Source of the DNA: Rhynchopus euleeides
Lineage: Eukaryota > Euglenozoa > Diplonemea > Diplonemida > Diplonemidae
Assembly (NCBI GenBank): GCA_963210315.1
Contig: OY723274.1
Location: 992,001 to 1,056,000, forward strand
Length of the DNA stretch: 64,000 nt
Direction: 5' to 3'
Shown: positions 29,490-40,152 of the stretch, piece after piece
Numbering within the stretch: position 1 is the first letter of the stretch
Layout of the letters: every line of letters begins with the position of its first letter
Program-made: the position numbers and the translations under genes
The notes under the pieces: model-generated
Databases searched by the model: none
What the model was told of the DNA's origin: nothing
Seen by the model: only the letters and a program-made list of their open reading frames with translations

Positions 29490-30655
29490 CCCCCCCCCTA
29501 GGGGGGGCTAAAACCGGGAGTAAACCCAACTTTTCAACTTCGCCGCAGAGAGGCCCCCAAGGGCACCAAAAGGCCAGAAACACCCCATATCACGCCGGAA
29601 ATCCGGTATCTGCCCGAAATAGGCCCAAATTCCGCCCGGAAAGCTCATTTTTTGCGTCTCCAATTTTTTGGCACAGATGTGGTACCGGTGCTGTGCCAGT
29701 TTACAGCGGCTGCTTGCAACATACAGCGAAACCTGTGGTCGAAGCAACCAAATGGTTCATCGGTCAAGCTCTACTTGATGACGCGGATCGATGTAACATC
29801 ACCATGTACCGAGGGGCGACAAGCAGCACCGCGAGGTGGGGGTAGAGGCCAAAGTGCACTCGTGTTTGCACTGAGAAGGTTGGTATCCCTTGTAGATTGA
29901 GGTTCCGGATATGATAGGCACGCAGTATGGGCGGAAGCAGGACGCTGCTCAGAGGGTTTGTCCGTTCCGACGCCATTCAGAGGTGGCAATAACTCAGCGA
30001 CCTCGATATCCCCCAAAGTGAGCAATTGATGCCCTGCTCTCATTGAGAGTAATCAACTAGCGGCCCTTGCCATTCTAATGGGGCGGCTACGCCCTCAAAT
30101 AATTGAAGGCAAATGACAAGGAACCTGCTGGTGAGCTGAGCGCCACTCGGATCGAGAGCGTTTTCCTTCTCGAGGATAAGCTCGTCTCCCTCCTCCGGGA
30201 GATGCACCGGGGTGGCTGGCGCAGTTCATGTCGTGCCAGCCAGCATTGGGGTACGTGAAAAAGGTACGGTGGCACGCCAACCACGATAAACCCACCTTGC
30301 CGATCTTAAAAACTGTGAAGGGGGCGGAACACTATCGAAGTGACTCAATCATGACTACATTGATGCAATGGTGACATATGACGTCAAGCCGCAGTGCCTG
30401 CAGAAAGGAGTGCCCGCCGGCTGTTTTTCTCGGGCCATTCAGGTACCACATCTGGTACCACATCTGTGCCAAGTGAAAAAAATCGCGTTTCTGGGCCTCT
30501 CTGGGCCACACAGGTCACCAAAACCCCCCAGAAACACGTTTCTGGACTGGTTTGGGTCGGTTTGTAGCATTGATTTCATGTTTAGGGGTGCTCCCTGAAA
30601 AAGTGGGGTTTACTCCCGTTTTTTGGGTTGAATTAGCCCCCCCTACCCCCCCCCA
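29490..30655. repeat. Large inverted repeat, arms about 200 bp, fold-back-like
   Basis: 29490-29686 (CTAGGGGGGGCTAAAACCGG, CGGGAGTAAACCCAACTTTT, to GCACAGATGTGGTACC) recurs inverted and diverged at 30455-30655 (GGTACCACATCTGTGCC to GGTTTACTCCCG). The 770-bp interior has no recognised gene. It is probably a fold-back or non-autonomous TIR element. Confidence 0.7.
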
Positions 30656-30875
30656 CCCCCGTCTAGCCTACTCGCATGTTCACTTCAGGGATTTTCTGGG
30701 CGAAGAGTGTGTATGTGGGGGGGCAGATAAGGAGGAGAGTTGTGATCTAACAAATAAAGGAGATACGGGGAGGGGGGCGGGAGGGCGGAGGGGAGAGGGG
30801 GTGGAGAAAGGGAATGGGGGGGGAGCGGGAAACCAAAGACAAAAAATAACAAACATAAAAAAATGGAGATGGGGG

Positions 30876-33800
30876 CAGGGCTGTTCCTAACTGGGGGGCT
30901 GGTTCCCCACTTTCAGGATTCTGAACTTTTTTTCTAAGAACTTTTGTACGGGGAAAAAAAGTTTTTTTCTAAGAATTTTGTAAGGGAAATTTTTTTTTCT
31001 AAGGGTTTTTCGCAGAGGAAATTTTTTTTTCTAAGATTTTCCCAGTCGACAGGGCGCACACAAGGATGGAAGGGAAGTCTCTCCCCCGTACAGTTCGCCT
31101 TGCTGGCCAACTGGAGACTCCGCAGGATGACCCCGCCCACCTCCTCTTGCCTCGGTTTGCGTGTTGCTGGTGTGTTGCCTGTGTATTGCTGTTGTATTGC
31201 ACTCCTGAGGACCTCCCTATTTATTCCCACTCGACTACCCTTCGACAGGACCCTGACCTCACACTCACCCAACCTCACGTACTCCGCGAATATGGTGCGC
31301 ACCACTGCAAAAATCTCCGGGAGCTTTTGGGCTTTCAGGCCTGAAGGGGCCAGTAGGGGGGTGGCGTCGGGGAGTGGCAGCTTTGTAACTATCCTCCAGC
31401 TGCTGGCATGTACAGTACTGCGGGAGTGCCAAGGTGTATTGAGCAACCTCCTCCAGTCCCTGCGGAGCACAACCCCCGATGAGAACGAGCCCCAGATGAT
31501 CACCTCGCAGGACCCGCAGCGACCCAACCCTGACGTCAGTCTCTCCGCCCTCGGACACAAACACCCGCACCTGAAGCACCTCTGCACCACCAAAAGCGCC
31601 ACCGTCTACAGCTGCCCATCTTGTGGTGAGTTCCGCACAGCTATTACAGACAGCATGGTTGTGATGTTGGGCGTCGTGAAGGACGAGGTGCAGCGCGTTG
31701 CTTCTCAATTTATGGAGAAGCAAGGTCCGTGCACATGTGGTGCTGTCCGGGCTGCGCAGTTCTGCGTCGAGAAGGCCCCGCACCTCCTGTTCCTCTCGAC
31801 GCAGCGGTTTTCTGCATCCGGCGAGAAGCAGAAGCACCTGACGGAGCTTGCGGAAACCGTCAACGTCAAGGAATTAAGAGACCTCTCCGCCCTTCGTGAG
31901 CTTGGCGTTGACGGCAACGGGGTGGTGCAGGTGGGCACGGTGCAGCCGGTGAATCACCGGTACCGGTTTGTCGGTGCATCGTGCACAAAGTCCGGGCTGA
32001 CCCTCGCGAAGGGGATCGCCTGGGAGACGCTGTGCGCTCGTGGCCCCGCCACCACTCTGAAGTGGAAGTCGATCACGACTGATCGTGTGACGGATTGCTC
32101 TGTGGCGCCGTTCAATCGTGCGAACGCGAAGCCAGCACTCGTGCTGTACGCACGTGAGGCATCGGACGGTGACGGGCACGACGTCGATGCTTCGCATGAT
32201 GCGCCGCCGCCTCCTCCTCCGGATCCCCTGGCCGCCTCTCCTGCAGCTACCACCGCCGCCCCTGTCGCCCCTGCACCCCACGCCGCCTTCTACACCGGGG
32301 AAGGGGCGTGCCACGTCGCCGCGTTCGACAGCGCCGGGCGACTGTCCCCATGGCTGACCGCCATGAAGCTCGCCCAATCAACCGGAGGCGTCAACATTGG
32401 GCTTGTACCAGGGTGGGTTCAACGGGATCTATACAGTTCTGGACACTACTGCCTCCGAGTGCTTGACTGCCTAGCAAGGTCAATTCCCATTACGGAGCCG
32501 ACGCGTACCAGTGCTGCGGCGCTTCTGGAGGGCGTTGACTCCCCCGAAGCGGAGGCCCTCACGGTGAAGCTCAGGCGTCCGCGATTGATGGATACGAGAT
32601 TCCTCGTGGACGAAGAGTTGGACACCAACACCGCGTCAGTGGCCCTGCAGACTTTCCGCACATCCCGCGGTTTAAATGTTCACTTTTCTATCGTCGACAC
32701 CACACAGCCTCGCACCTTCGGCTTGCTTCTTCCGTCGTTGATGGCCCAGTACCCCTTGCGGCTTGTCTTCGACACAGCAAAGGCGCACTTCCTTCTTTTG
32801 ATGGCAGCAAACAAGAAGTACGTGCCAGAGGGCTCAATGGTGAACGGTCTCCTTCGGATTCAGCAGCGGCAGGCACAGCTCGCCATACAGGAGAAGCAGC
32901 AGCGGAAGATCCACGCTGCAGCCTCCGGTGTGGTGCGTCTCCCTGATGGGAGGTGGAGGTGCACCACGTGTGCACCGTTCTTGGTGCAGCTGGAGGGGGA
33001 GTTCTCGGAGCAACCCCACTTGCTCCGGTATGCACGCGGCGAAGCGTCTATGTCTGCCACGACAGTTGGGCGCCAGCAAAGCAATATCCGCCGCCACATG
33101 GGTGGTGCGGCGCACAAGAGAGCAGTGCAGTTGTCCACGCCTGGGAGTGAAAACACCAATGTGACAGCTACAGATATCCCCAAGCAGACGCTGTGCGCGA
33201 AGGTGAAGGTGACCAGCGAGCAGTACACAAGTCTGGTCAACCTGGTGTACAACGTGGCAACGGCGACGCAACGGGCGGAGGGGCTGAGCAGTGTGGGTGC
33301 GAGGTTGCAGGACGACAAGCGGAAGGGGCTGCATGTCCTGGACACCCACTACTCTCGAAAAGTCGCGAAGGAGTTCCAGACGATACTCTGGGAGGTGCTC
33401 CTGAGGGGAGTGGTGGGTGCGGTGCGTGCGTGTCGGGCGGCAACCCTGAAGGTGGACGGTACCACGTTCGCCCGCATCGACTTGATGATCGTCATCGTTT
33501 CGGGGATCAGCAGGACGGATTGTGCTATGAAAGATTGGTGTGTGGGCACAGTCGACTTGAAGAAAGCTGACGCAGAGTCGCAGAAGGACGAGCTGGTCAA
33601 GTTGTTCGACAGCCTCCAGCTGTCGCAGTGGGCGCGGCGTTCGCTGAAGGGATTCGCGGCAGACGGGGCATCAACGATGAAGAGTCTCAGGGGGAAGCTC
33701 GAGATCGCGTGGGGATGCACTCTCATCGATGTGCATGATGCTGCCCACATGCACCAGCTGTCCGTCGGCCTCATCAAGAAGACACGAAAGGTTGTTGAAC

Positions 33801-35469
33801 ATAGCCGCCTCCTCCGACACTGGTTTGCCTTCTTCAGATCAACCGCCAGGCAGAAGTCTCTGCAGATCATTTCCGGTGGGAAATGTCTCTCCTTCCCGAA
33901 GGAGCACTCCGTGCGTTGGGCAGCTGCAACGTTCCGTCGCCTGAACGCGGCTGTGGTGAACTTTGACTTCACTGTCGCTATGCTCGGGGAGATCCAGCCG
34001 CCGCCGTTCTTCTTCCACAAGCTCACCCCCGAGTATTCCCTCTCGACTTGCATCTTGGCTGACGTCTTCGACATCAATAAAGGGGTGAGCGAGGCGTTGC
34101 AGAAGCGAGACCTGTCGCTCTCGTCGATGGAGAGCATCCTGCAGAATGCACTGACAGTGCATAAGGTGCTGGCGCGCCAGCCTGGCAAGCACGAAGCCAA
34201 GTTCTATGAGAACCAGGGAACCACATCGTTGCCTCCGGGGGTAGTTGCCGAGATGACTTCCTGGCGCTCAAAGCTCTGCCACACCATCTACAAGGACCTG
34301 GCCAAGAGGTGGGAGGAGTATCCCTGCCGCTCATTCAGCTCTTTCTTCGCGACAAGTGGGAAGGACAGCACGTGCGAGTGCCTCATGGCGCTCGCTTCTC
34401 GCTTGGGTTACGACCAGGCAGAGATTCTCAGCATCGGCATGGAGTGGGTGAAGCTGCGGTTGGAATGCACAGATCTCAGGGGGAACCTTCTGAAAGAGTT
34501 TGTCGTCGACTTCTTGCTGGAATCCGAGAGTTCGACGTTTGCGATAGTGCTTGAGGCCATGGTGGCACTGTCACCCTCGACTGTGTTTGTGGAGGCTGCT
34601 TTTTCAGTTGTAACGCGCATGAGGGGATCGTTCCGGAAGGCACTCTCTGCCGCAAGCATCTCTCAAGAACTGGGCATCACTCTAGAGCTGTCACATGATG
34701 ACGCGGCGCGCAAGATCATCGTTGAAGAAACAGTCAACACGTTCCTCGCCAACAAGAAGCGCCGCTTCACTGCGCGTTCCCTGACGCCTCTTCCAACTCC
34801 GACAACCGTGGAGCTCGTTGACCTCGATGCAGCCATGGGTTCTCTATTTGCTGGCGTGGAGGATTGTGATGAGGAATCGGACGGCAGCTGGGAAGATGAC
34901 AACGCCGATGCATTGTCGATTGTCAGCCTCGTGGAGGAAGTCCCTGAGGATCCCTTCCTCACTTCGTTGCTTGCAGATGCCGCACCCCCCGTCGTGCCTC
35001 CAGCCACCCTGCAACATGTCACCTTCCAGCTCCCCGCTTCATCGACCCCGGGCACCCCATCGACACTCCCCACACCTCAGCCGGAAGAACCGCCGCAGCT
35101 GCCTCCCACACAGGCGGCACCGGCAGAGCGCAGGAGGGAGGTTGGGCCGCACCCCGAGGAGCCCCAGGAGAAAAGGGCCCGCGTCCATGTCGACATCGAT
35201 GTCGACATGGAGGAGGATTGGGGAGAGTGGGCGTACGTTTCGGACGCCGAAACTTCCGAGTGAGCCATCATCGTTCTTAGAAGGGGGGGGGGGTGGGGGC
35301 GGGGGGGTGGTTTTCATCGTAGAAATCATAGAAAAAGTCCCGCCTGACGGGCACGCGCCTGAAACCTGTGGGGGGGTGAGCAAAAAATCCCTTGTAAAAA
35401 TTCTTAGAAAAAACCTGGTTCCCCGACCCAAAAAACCCGGAAAAAGGGCTGGTTCCCCGCCCAGGCCTG
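30876..35469 (+). mobile_element. hAT DNA transposon, apparently complete
   Basis: 4594 bp. The left end CAGGGCTGTTCC and right end CCCAGGCCTG are flanked by a perfect 8-bp duplication GATGGGGG (30868-30875 and 35470-35477), as expected for hAT. Subterminal sequences share TTTTTTTCTAAGAA and GGTTCCCC words in inverted orientation. One uninterrupted transposase frame fills the element. It is the likely parent of the deletion derivative at 24687-25871, with which it shares both ends. Intact frame and perfect duplication suggest a recent insertion. Confidence 0.94.
31292..35263 (+). CDS. hAT-family transposase
   Basis: 1323 aa from the ATG at 31292; the frame is open further upstream, but that part lies in the terminal repeat. 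A BED/TTF-like zinc finger lies at about residues 550-610 (CTTC at 557-560, HMGGAAH at 602-608). The RNase H-like core follows: LKVDGTTFARIDLMIVIVSG (about 720), then GFAADGASTM (about 790), then LIDVHDAAH. The hAT C-terminal dimerisation region is recognisable at about 1090-1135 (ALSPSTVFVEAAFSVVTRMR). The tail is acidic and Pro-rich. The protein is longer than usual because of a roughly 550-aa N-terminal region with CPSCGEF and CTCG pairs that I cannot assign. The HDAAH in place of the common HCxAH motif is unusual. Cut-and-paste transposition is expected. Confidence 0.88.
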   Translation: MVRTTAKISGSFWAFRPEGASRGVASGSGSFVTILQLLACTVLRECQGVLSNLLQSLRSTTPDENEPQMITSQDPQRPNPDVSLSALGHKHPHLKHLCTTKSATVYSCPSCGEFRTAITDSMVVMLGVVKDEVQRVASQFMEKQGPCTCGAVRAAQFCVEKAPHLLFLSTQRFSASGEKQKHLTELAETVNVKELRDLSALRELGVDGNGVVQVGTVQPVNHRYRFVGASCTKSGLTLAKGIAWETLCARGPATTLKWKSITTDRVTDCSVAPFNRANAKPALVLYAREASDGDGHDVDASHDAPPPPPPDPLAASPAATTAAPVAPAPHAAFYTGEGACHVAAFDSAGRLSPWLTAMKLAQSTGGVNIGLVPGWVQRDLYSSGHYCLRVLDCLARSIPITEPTRTSAAALLEGVDSPEAEALTVKLRRPRLMDTRFLVDEELDTNTASVALQTFRTSRGLNVHFSIVDTTQPRTFGLLLPSLMAQYPLRLVFDTAKAHFLLLMAANKKYVPEGSMVNGLLRIQQRQAQLAIQEKQQRKIHAAASGVVRLPDGRWRCTTCAPFLVQLEGEFSEQPHLLRYARGEASMSATTVGRQQSNIRRHMGGAAHKRAVQLSTPGSENTNVTATDIPKQTLCAKVKVTSEQYTSLVNLVYNVATATQRAEGLSSVGARLQDDKRKGLHVLDTHYSRKVAKEFQTILWEVLLRGVVGAVRACRAATLKVDGTTFARIDLMIVIVSGISRTDCAMKDWCVGTVDLKKADAESQKDELVKLFDSLQLSQWARRSLKGFAADGASTMKSLRGKLEIAWGCTLIDVHDAAHMHQLSVGLIKKTRKVVEHSRLLRHWFAFFRSTARQKSLQIISGGKCLSFPKEHSVRWAAATFRRLNAAVVNFDFTVAMLGEIQPPPFFFHKLTPEYSLSTCILADVFDINKGVSEALQKRDLSLSSMESILQNALTVHKVLARQPGKHEAKFYENQGTTSLPPGVVAEMTSWRSKLCHTIYKDLAKRWEEYPCRSFSSFFATSGKDSTCECLMALASRLGYDQAEILSIGMEWVKLRLECTDLRGNLLKEFVVDFLLESESSTFAIVLEAMVALSPSTVFVEAAFSVVTRMRGSFRKALSAASISQELGITLELSHDDAARKIIVEETVNTFLANKKRRFTARSLTPLPTPTTVELVDLDAAMGSLFAGVEDCDEESDGSWEDDNADALSIVSLVEEVPEDPFLTSLLADAAPPVVPPATLQHVTFQLPASSTPGTPSTLPTPQPEEPPQLPPTQAAPAERRREVGPHPEEPQEKRARVHVDIDVDMEEDWGEWAYVSDAETSE

Positions 35470-35477
35470 GATGGGGG

Positions 35478-36499
35478 GCGGCGGTGGGGGGGGAGGACAA
35501 TACACACATGGGGATGGGGGGAGGGGGGGGGGGTGCGGGGGGACCATTTTATCACACACACAACTCACATGGGGTCCCACCGAGCCACACCGACAGGAGG
35601 GGTGGGAAACCTGAAGGAAGAAGGGGGATACAAAGGCCTGACCAGAATAACAACCGGGGGAGTCATCCTCCACGCATACACGCACACGTGCATCACTTCT
35701 GCAGGGAAGTGTCGGTGGCACTTGGTAGGGACAGGTCAGTAACCCGGCCCTTCAGACCCATAGCAAGGATGCCACACACACACGCCAGACGGTGCCATAA
35801 CAACGGGAAGAAGGGGGGGGGGGGGGGGACAGTCTAGATGCCGGGGTTGTTCCCGTCAGCTGTCCACACAGGCGTCGGGTGGTAGTGGTGGTGCACCTGT
35901 TGTGTGGGTGTTGGTGTGGTGTGAGGATGCAGGGAGGCATTGTGCGCACAAAAGGCTGGGCACGGGGCAACACGTGTAGGGCTTCCAAGGCGGAACAACA
36001 CACAGGGGGGCTTGCGGAAACCGAGCCAAGAGACTTTCGGAAGACAGGCAGAGGGACAAGCGGGACAAACATCGAAAACCCACCGGGAATAAATCCGTTT
36101 TCTGCGAGACACACCTGTGAAGTTGGCGCCGCAAGCGTTGTCCGGTAATGGGTTGGCGACACTTGACCACCATTCTGTATGGGGTGGGGGGGCGGTAATG
36201 ATTGGGACAAGTGGGACACATCAAGAATACACTCTTTGCGCGCACCTCTCGGTAGGGGGTTCTTATCCGCACAAGACACCATCCGAGTGCCAGGGTGAGC
36301 ACCACCCTGGTGCAGGACAACTACATCGGGCGGGTCCCGCTCCCGGAGCGGCACGGCGGTCTGCACGCTGCACGGCCAGAGACGGTGCAGTGCCTGCACA
36401 GCAGCCACTAAGTCAGTGGCCTGGCACACCAACCACTAAGCGTACGAATGTGGCGCGACGAACTGCCTCCCAATGATCCCGAAGGACGGAGCGCGGGGC
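35478..36499. other. Spacer, no gene recognised
   Basis: G-rich and CA-rich simple sequence. Frames on both strands lack domain signals. Confidence 0.5.
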
Positions 36500-36833
36500 T
36501 CAGAGGAGACTCTGTCTGCTGGTGAGACGGCCCGCAGCAAGCTTGCGCGTAAGGCACAGTAGTAAGGCGGCCGCCAAGGTGTACGATATGGACGCGCCAG
36601 ATCCCTCTGACTCCGACATGACATTCAACAATGCAACCCGACCCACGGTTTTGCTTTGCACCAGGTTCTGTGAAAGCCGCCTAACCCTGTGCCAGTTTGC
36701 ATGACTGTCGCCATACCTGTCCAGGTGTGCCTGCACTCCCTGCTGGGTATCCCCGCATAGGAGACCCGCCTGCCTGTTGGTGGTGCGACAGGGCAAACAT
36801 TGTGTCCAGCAGCATCTGCTTCTCATGAATCAG
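36500..36833 (-). CDS. Two candidate host exons, unknown protein
   Basis: A 117-bp exon (36717-36833) is bounded by GCGCAG/CTG and CAG/GTATGG and translates to 39 codons starting LIHEKQMLLDTMFALSHHQQ. A 49-bp intron follows with acceptor TTTCACAG, and a second exon (36500-36667) continues in the same phase to a stop. The combination of matching phase, consensus sites and non-repetitive sequence argues for real exons. The earlier part of the gene must lie to the right; it may or may not be the cyclase or coiled-coil exons on the same strand. No family recognised. Confidence 0.4.
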
Positions 36834-36939
36834 CTGCGCGTGGGGTGTCGGTGGCAACACGTCGCGGGGGGTAATGAAAGGCAGAATCCTTCAGCTTCAG
36901 CCGTCCAATAGTTTCATCCACAAAAAAAAAAGGTAAGAC

Positions 36940-37310
36940 TGTTGTGCGCCAAACCCGTGAAAAACAAAAGCAACTCCACCGCCTGATGAGGAGGGTGCCT
37001 CCTGTCTTTTTGACACCAACAGGATCCCCTTGTTTTGTTTGTGCACCAATCCGGGCAAAACAAAAGCAACTCCGCAGCCTGATGAGGAGGTTGGATTTGT
37101 TGCCCAAGCGCTGCCTACTATATTATTGACACTGACAGTTTCTCTGTTGTGGCAAAAAAGATAAGGCGTTGTTTGTGCGCCAAACCCGGGTGAACAAACC
37201 TCACGTGTTTGCCTGATGAAGGTTGGTGTGAATGTGCGCACAGTCATAACAACAAGGCAAGGTAGATTGTGTTTGTCACCCAAAGTGCTGCCAACTATCT
37301 TTTTCACATA
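36940..37310. repeat. Three related short repeats
   Basis: GCCAAACCCGTGAAAAACAA-type words followed by GCAACTCCRC-GCCTGATGAGGAGG recur at about 36950, 37040 and 37170 with indels. They are followed by a single end of the GGGGGTCTTCGCT MITE at 37311. Confidence 0.6.
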
Positions 37311-37625
37311 GGGGGTCTTCGCTAGCCGGTGCAAAAAAGTGCAGGCTGGTGCAGGGCAAAATGGGCCGAAAATGGGCCAAATCGGAGGCAAAAAAAAGGG
37401 CGGGGTGTTGGGTGGCCCCTAGCTGGGAGCACGCATTTGGACCCAAAAAATAATGTCGAGCGGTCCCTGTGCATTGTTCAGCCCTCACAGGACGAGAAGG
37501 CACGGCGGGGCCCGTGTCACGGGTAAACATTGAGATCAACCTGTCATCCTGGGCCAAGCCAAGATGGGAGCTGGCCGCCTGGGGCAATGCAGGAGCAACG
37601 GCTAGTGCTCGTGCTGGCACGAAGC

Positions 37626-38535
37626 GGAGCCAGGCAGTGCTGTCCCAAGGGTGGGCCGAGCCAGACAGTGATGTCCCGAGAATGGGCCGAGCCAGACAGT
37701 GCTGTCCCGAGAATGGGCCGAGCCAGACAGTGCTGTCCCGAGAACGGGCCGAGCCAGACAGTGCTGTCCCGAGAACGGGCCGAGCCAGACAGTGCTGTCC
37801 CGAGAATGGGCCGAGCCAGGCAGTGCTGTCCCAAGGGTGGGCCGAGCCAGACAGTGCTGTCCCGAGAATGGGCCGAGCCAGACAGTGCTGTCCCGAGAAC
37901 GGGCCGAGCCAGACAGTGCTGTCCCGAGAACGGGCCGAGCCAGACAGTGCTGTCCCGAGAATGGGCCGAGCCAGGCAGTGCTGTCCCAAGGGTGGGCCGA
38001 GCCAGACAGTGCTGTCCCGAGAATGGGCCGAGCCAGACAGTGCTGTCCCGAGAACGGGCCGAGCCAGACAGTGCTGTCCCGAGAATGGGCCGAGCCAGGC
38101 AGTGCTGTCCCAAGGGTGGGCCGAGCCAGACAGTGCTGTCCCGAGAATGGGCCGAGCCAGACAGTGCTGTCCCGAGAACGGGCCGAGCCAGACAGTGCTG
38201 TCCCGAGGGTGGGCCGAGCTAGGCAGTGCTGTCCCGAGAATGGGCCGAGCCAGGCAGTGCTGTCCCAAGGGTGGGCCGAGCCAGACAGTGCTGTCCCGAG
38301 AATGGGCCGAGCCAGGCAGTGCTGTCCCAAGGGTGGGCCGAGCCAGACAGTGCTGTCCCGAGAATGGGCCGAGCCAGACAGTGCTGTCCCGAGAACGGGC
38401 CGAGCCAGACAGTGCTGTCCCGAGGGTGGGCCGAGCTAGGCAGTGCTGTCCCGAGAATGGGCCGAGCCACGCAGTCCTGTCCAGAGGGTGGGCCGAGCCA
38501 GGCAGTGATGTCCCGAGGGTGGGCCGACATCACAT
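37626..38535. repeat. 31-bp minisatellite, array 1 (about 29 copies)
   Basis: Unit built on GGGCCGAGCCAGACAGTGCT followed by GTCCCGAGAAT. A few variant types (AACGGGCC, AAGGGTGGGCC) alternate in a higher-order pattern of about 5 units. Because 31 is not a multiple of 3, all frames stay open; the long frames here are not evidence of protein. Confidence 0.95.
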
Positions 38536-39250
38536 CCGGTCTCGGCCCGCTGTCTGGACCGCAGCAACAAGAAATCTGCGCTGCATGCACAGGAGCAGGG
38601 GGACTTGGCCCGTCCGCACTCCGACATTGCACCGCGCTGCCCCAGCGCTCCAGATCACAAGGCCCCCTGTGCCGCAGGAGGTGGAGACGTCGCACACCAG
38701 CAGGATGACGTCGCAGACCAGTTCACCACCCCCAACAGTAGGTCACACTCCGCCTCGCCTGTAGGCCGTCTACTGTATGCAGGAGTCTGCGTGTGTTGAT
38801 AAAGACACACACGCCCGGCACACCTGATTCTATGGGCAGCGCTCGTAACTCTCTCGGCGCCAAGTCGAAGCTGAGCAAGATTTGGTTGGACGGTGCAAAT
38901 ATAGCTAGCCTTGCGGGCTCGCTAAGACACTCTCCGAGCTAGCTACATGAACACAACATTGCACATCGCACGGTTTCGAAGGATGGGTACGCGATGCGGG
39001 TTTAGGTCTTGTGCTAATGTTACACACAGCAAGATCCCTGACGGAGGGGATCGATGGAGGCACTGAGGAGATCATGACTGGGAAGGGGTCCTGCATCGAA
39101 CCCCCTCTGAGTGGAGCAAACACTCGGTACTCCGGGCGCCACGTTCTGCTCGGCTGGACATCACCCCGAGGTCGTGGCCACGGCCCCCGACCACTCACTG
39201 CGGGGAGCTTCCCGTCCAGACAGTGTCTGGACATCACTCCTGGGCTCGAC
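38536..39250. other. Spacer between minisatellites 1 and 2
   Basis: No recognised gene. On the minus strand this would be intronic if the cyclase exon at 39958-40145 continues leftwards. Confidence 0.4.
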
Positions 39251-39940
39251 CCACTGGGCCGAGCCGACGAGTCGTGTCCAGACACTGGGCCGAGCCCAGG
39301 AGTGCTGTCCAGACACTGGGCCGAGCCCAGGAGTGATGTCCAGACCCTGGGCCGAGCCAGGGAGTGGTGTCCAGACCCTGGGCCGAGCCCAGGAGTGCTG
39401 TCCAGGCACTGGGCCGAGCTCAGGAGTGCTGTCCAGTCCCTGGGCCGAGCCAGGGAGTGGTGTCCAGACCCTGGGCCGAGCCCAGGAGTGCTGTCCAGGC
39501 ACTGGGCCGAGCTCAGGAGTGCTGTCCAGACCCTGGGCCGAGCCCAGGAGTGATGTCCAGACCCTGGGCCGAGCCAGGGAGTGGTGTCCAGACACTGGGC
39601 CGAGCCCAGGAGTGATGTCCAGACCCTGGGCCGAGCCAGGGAGTGGTGTCCAGACCCTGGGCCGAGCCCAGGAGTGCTGTCCAGACCCTGGGCCGAGCCC
39701 AGGAGTGATGTCCAGACCCTGGGCCGAGCCAGGGAGTGGTGTCCAGACACTGGGCCGAGCTCAGGAGTGCTGTCCAGTCCCTGGGCCGAGCCAGGGAGTG
39801 GTGTCCAGACCCTGGGCCGAGCCAGGGAGTGGTGTCCAGACACTGGGCCGAGCCCAGGAGTGCTGTCCAGACACTGGGCCGAGCCAGGGAGTGATGTCCA
39901 GTCCCTGGGCCGAGCCCAGGAGTGCTGTCCAGACACTGAC
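39251..39940. repeat. 31-bp minisatellite, array 2 (about 22 copies)
   Basis: Unit GGGCCGAGCCCAGGAGTGCT, then GTCCAGACACT, with variants GAGCCAGGGAGTGGT and GAGCTCAGGAG. The core is shared with array 1 (GGGCCGAGCC...GTGCTGTCC), so the two are related. One unit of this type also ends array 3 at 40738-40772. Confidence 0.95.
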
Positions 39941-39957
39941 GATGTCCTGCCTCATAC

Positions 39958-40145
39958 CCGCCATGCCCGCAATGCACTTCCGGATCACATGGTTGTGGAT
40001 TTTTAGCGCCTTCCGCATTCCCTCGAAAGACTTCTCCAAGCAGAGGGTCGAGGCCTGCACGTCTGTGACCACGAGTGTCGTGATCTTCGTCTCTGTGGAG
40101 TAGTCATCGAAGAGCAGCGCCTGCTGGCTGTCTTCGTTCAGCATC
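39958..40145 (-). CDS. Class III nucleotidyl cyclase catalytic domain, N-terminal exon
   Basis: A 188-bp minus-strand exon between TCGTAG/G (right) and GCGG/GTATGAG (left). Its 62 codons read MLNEDSQQALLFDDYSTETK, then ITTLVVTDVQASTLCLEKSF, then EGMRKALKIHNHVIRKCI. The VVTDVQAST segment is the first beta strand and metal-binding loop of adenylyl/guanylyl cyclases (compare VTLLFTDIxxST); GMRKALKIHN is the following helix. The rest of the domain is not found nearby, so other exons lie elsewhere or the copy is a fragment. Both flanking introns, if real, consist of 31-bp minisatellites. The product would make cAMP or cGMP; specificity residues are not in this exon. Confidence 0.7.
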
Positions 40146-40152
40146 CTACGAC

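Noticed and set aside
30944-31291. Extension of the hAT transposase into the terminal repeat
   Set aside because: The segment is T-rich TIR and subterminal sequence; the ATG at 31292 is conserved in the deletion derivative.
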